From Pseudomonadota bacterium (GTDB taxonomy: Bacteria; Pseudomonadota; Alphaproteobacteria; Acetobacterales; Acetobacteraceae), in the NCBI GenBank assembly GCA_021798575.1, contig JAJZGI010000001.1:62001-126000 (forward strand): a DNA stretch of 64,000 bases, given 5' to 3'. The notes under the pieces were generated by a model that made no database searches, was not told where the DNA came from, and worked only from the letters and a program-made list of their open reading frames with translations. Within the stretch, counting starts at the first letter, position 1; each line of letters opens with the position of its first letter. The position numbers and the translations under genes are program-made. Below, in pieces: positions 63,300 to 64,000 of the stretch.

Positions 63300-64000
63300 G
63301 TGAGTCCCCCGCCCTGGCGCGATTATGGGAGGCGCTGCCCACGGCGCGCATGGTCGGCGGCGCCGTGCGGGACCGCTTGGCCGGGCGGCCCGTGGCGGAT
63401 ATCGATCTCGCGGTCCCGCTGGAGCCAGCACGGATCATCGCCAGCCTCAACGCCGCCGGGCTGCGCGGCCTCCCCACTGGCCTCGCGCATGGCACCATCA
63501 CCGCTTTGGTGCAGGGCCAGCATTTCGAGATCACCTCGCTACGCCGGGATATCGCAACCGATGGCCGCCACGCGGTCGTCGCCTTCACCGATGACTGGGA
63601 GCAGGACGCCAGCCGGCGGGATTTCACCATCAACGCCATGTCCGCAACACGGGATCAGCAGATTTTCGACTATTTCAACGGACAGGCGGACCTGCGCGCC
63701 GGGCGCGTGCGCTTCATCGGCGCGGCGCAGGCCAGAATCTCGGAGGATTACCTGCGGATGCTGCGCTTCTTCCGGTTTTTCGCGCGCTATGGGCGCGGCG
63801 AACCGGATGCCGAGGCACTCTCCGCCATCCGCGCGCTGCGGGATGGGCTGAACCAGCTCTCAGCCGAGCGTGTCTGGGCAGAGCTGAAGAACATCCTGGC
63901 CGCACCTGAGCCGCAGGGCGCGGTGGCGCTGATGCGGGAGACCGGCATTCTGTCAATGATCCGGCCAGGGTTGGATGTCCAGCGCCTGGCGGCGCTGGTG
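63296..64000 (+). CDS. cca: CCA tRNA nucleotidyltransferase / poly(A) polymerase-like (5' part, cut by window edge)
   Basis: An open frame of 235 codons runs to the window edge with no stop. It encodes the nucleotidyltransferase head of a class II CCA-adding enzyme: GGAVRDRLAG (21-30) with DID at 35-37 as catalytic metal ligands, RRDFTINAM (near 109-117), and the ATP/CTP-selecting region EDYLRMLRFFRFFARYG. These enzymes add or repair the 3' CCA of tRNAs. The likely start is TTG 63296, overlapping the Nudix stop; the first in-frame ATG (63350) would remove part of the fold. The C-terminal part is outside the window. Confidence 0.88.
   Translation, partial: MSESPALARLWEALPTARMVGGAVRDRLAGRPVADIDLAVPLEPARIIASLNAAGLRGLPTGLAHGTITALVQGQHFEITSLRRDIATDGRHAVVAFTDDWEQDASRRDFTINAMSATRDQQIFDYFNGQADLRAGRVRFIGAAQARISEDYLRMLRFFRFFARYGRGEPDAEALSAIRALRDGLNQLSAERVWAELKNILAAPEPQGAVALMRETGILSMIRPGLDVQRLAALV

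Noticed and set aside
1-64000. CRISPR arrays, tRNA/rRNA genes, insertion sequences or prophage
   Set aside because: No regularly spaced repeats, cloverleaf-type sequences, transposase/integrase motifs or phage structural genes were found on either strand. The palindromic repeats do not have a spacer-array form.

Overview
The window is about 64 kb of GC-rich, gene-dense bacterial DNA with 65 protein genes, two of them cut by the window edges. Gene order (comEC next to gltX, leuS-lptE-holA, pgsA-mobB-moaDE, radA-cvpA-purF, sucCDAB) and protein character point to an alphaproteobacterium, probably Rhodospirillales/Acetobacteraceae. The family assignment is inferred, since no rRNA or tRNA gene is present. 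I see no insertion sequence, prophage, CRISPR array or tRNA.

Layout. 1-13 kb: membrane methyltransferase, ribosomal protein L36, a small glycosyltransferase, an FGGY sugar kinase, a 2-oxoglutarate dioxygenase, an OmpA-like protein, an SDR, an orphan Wzz/BY-kinase, ComEC, GltX and an enoyl-CoA hydratase-like protein. 13.3-28.2 kb: the accessory heart of the window. It holds a SphA-type outer-membrane protein, a YceI-cytochrome b561-YceI operon, a TetR regulator, a carotenoid/stilbene-cleavage-type oxygenase, an MFS transporter, a PhlG-type C-C hydrolase, a 2-hydroxyacid dehydrogenase, an aberrant M24 protein and an IclR regulator. A second operon follows: cyclase-family hydrolase, cupin, SDR, 3-hydroxyacyl-CoA-dehydrogenase-fold enzyme and BKACE. 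28.3-49 kb: membrane ferritin MbfA, leuS-lptE-holA, biotin genes bioD / bioBA followed by a giant glycosyltransferase, the TCA block sucCD-odhAB, ZapE, a second 2OG oxygenase, a glycosyltransferase and a VTT-domain membrane protein. 49-55 kb: molybdenum block, with a molybdate/tungstate ABC transporter that has a RidA-like gene inside it, a ModE-type regulator, then pgsA, mobB, a lipoprotein, moaD, moaE and apt. 55-64 kb: secreted Bug-like protein, radA, cvpA, purF, fluC/crcB, a porin, a DUF1285 protein, a Nudix CoA pyrophosphatase and the start of a CCA-adding enzyme.

How it fits together. The 13-28 kb block looks like one catabolic programme. Three copies of the palindrome GAACG-N4-CGTTC lie upstream of the SphA gene, the YceI operon and the TetR/oxygenase divergent promoter, so one TetR protein probably controls uptake, a periplasmic redox module and the first cleavage enzyme. 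Downstream genes offer C-C hydrolysis, 2- and 3-hydroxyacid oxidation and beta-keto acid cleavage. The substrate is unknown; a hydrophobic polyene, stilbenoid or acyl-phenol is my guess. The molybdenum block pairs transport with cofactor synthesis, with a ModE-like palindrome between the regulator and transporter genes.

Other recurrent signals: composite palindromic repeats bounded by CTAGAG/CTCTAG at three intergenic sites (plus a 16-nt remnant), one of which places the DUF1285 start codon in a perfect hairpin; a CtrA-type TTAA-N7-TTAA site before the BY-kinase; and frequent TTG or GTG starts in overlapping genes.
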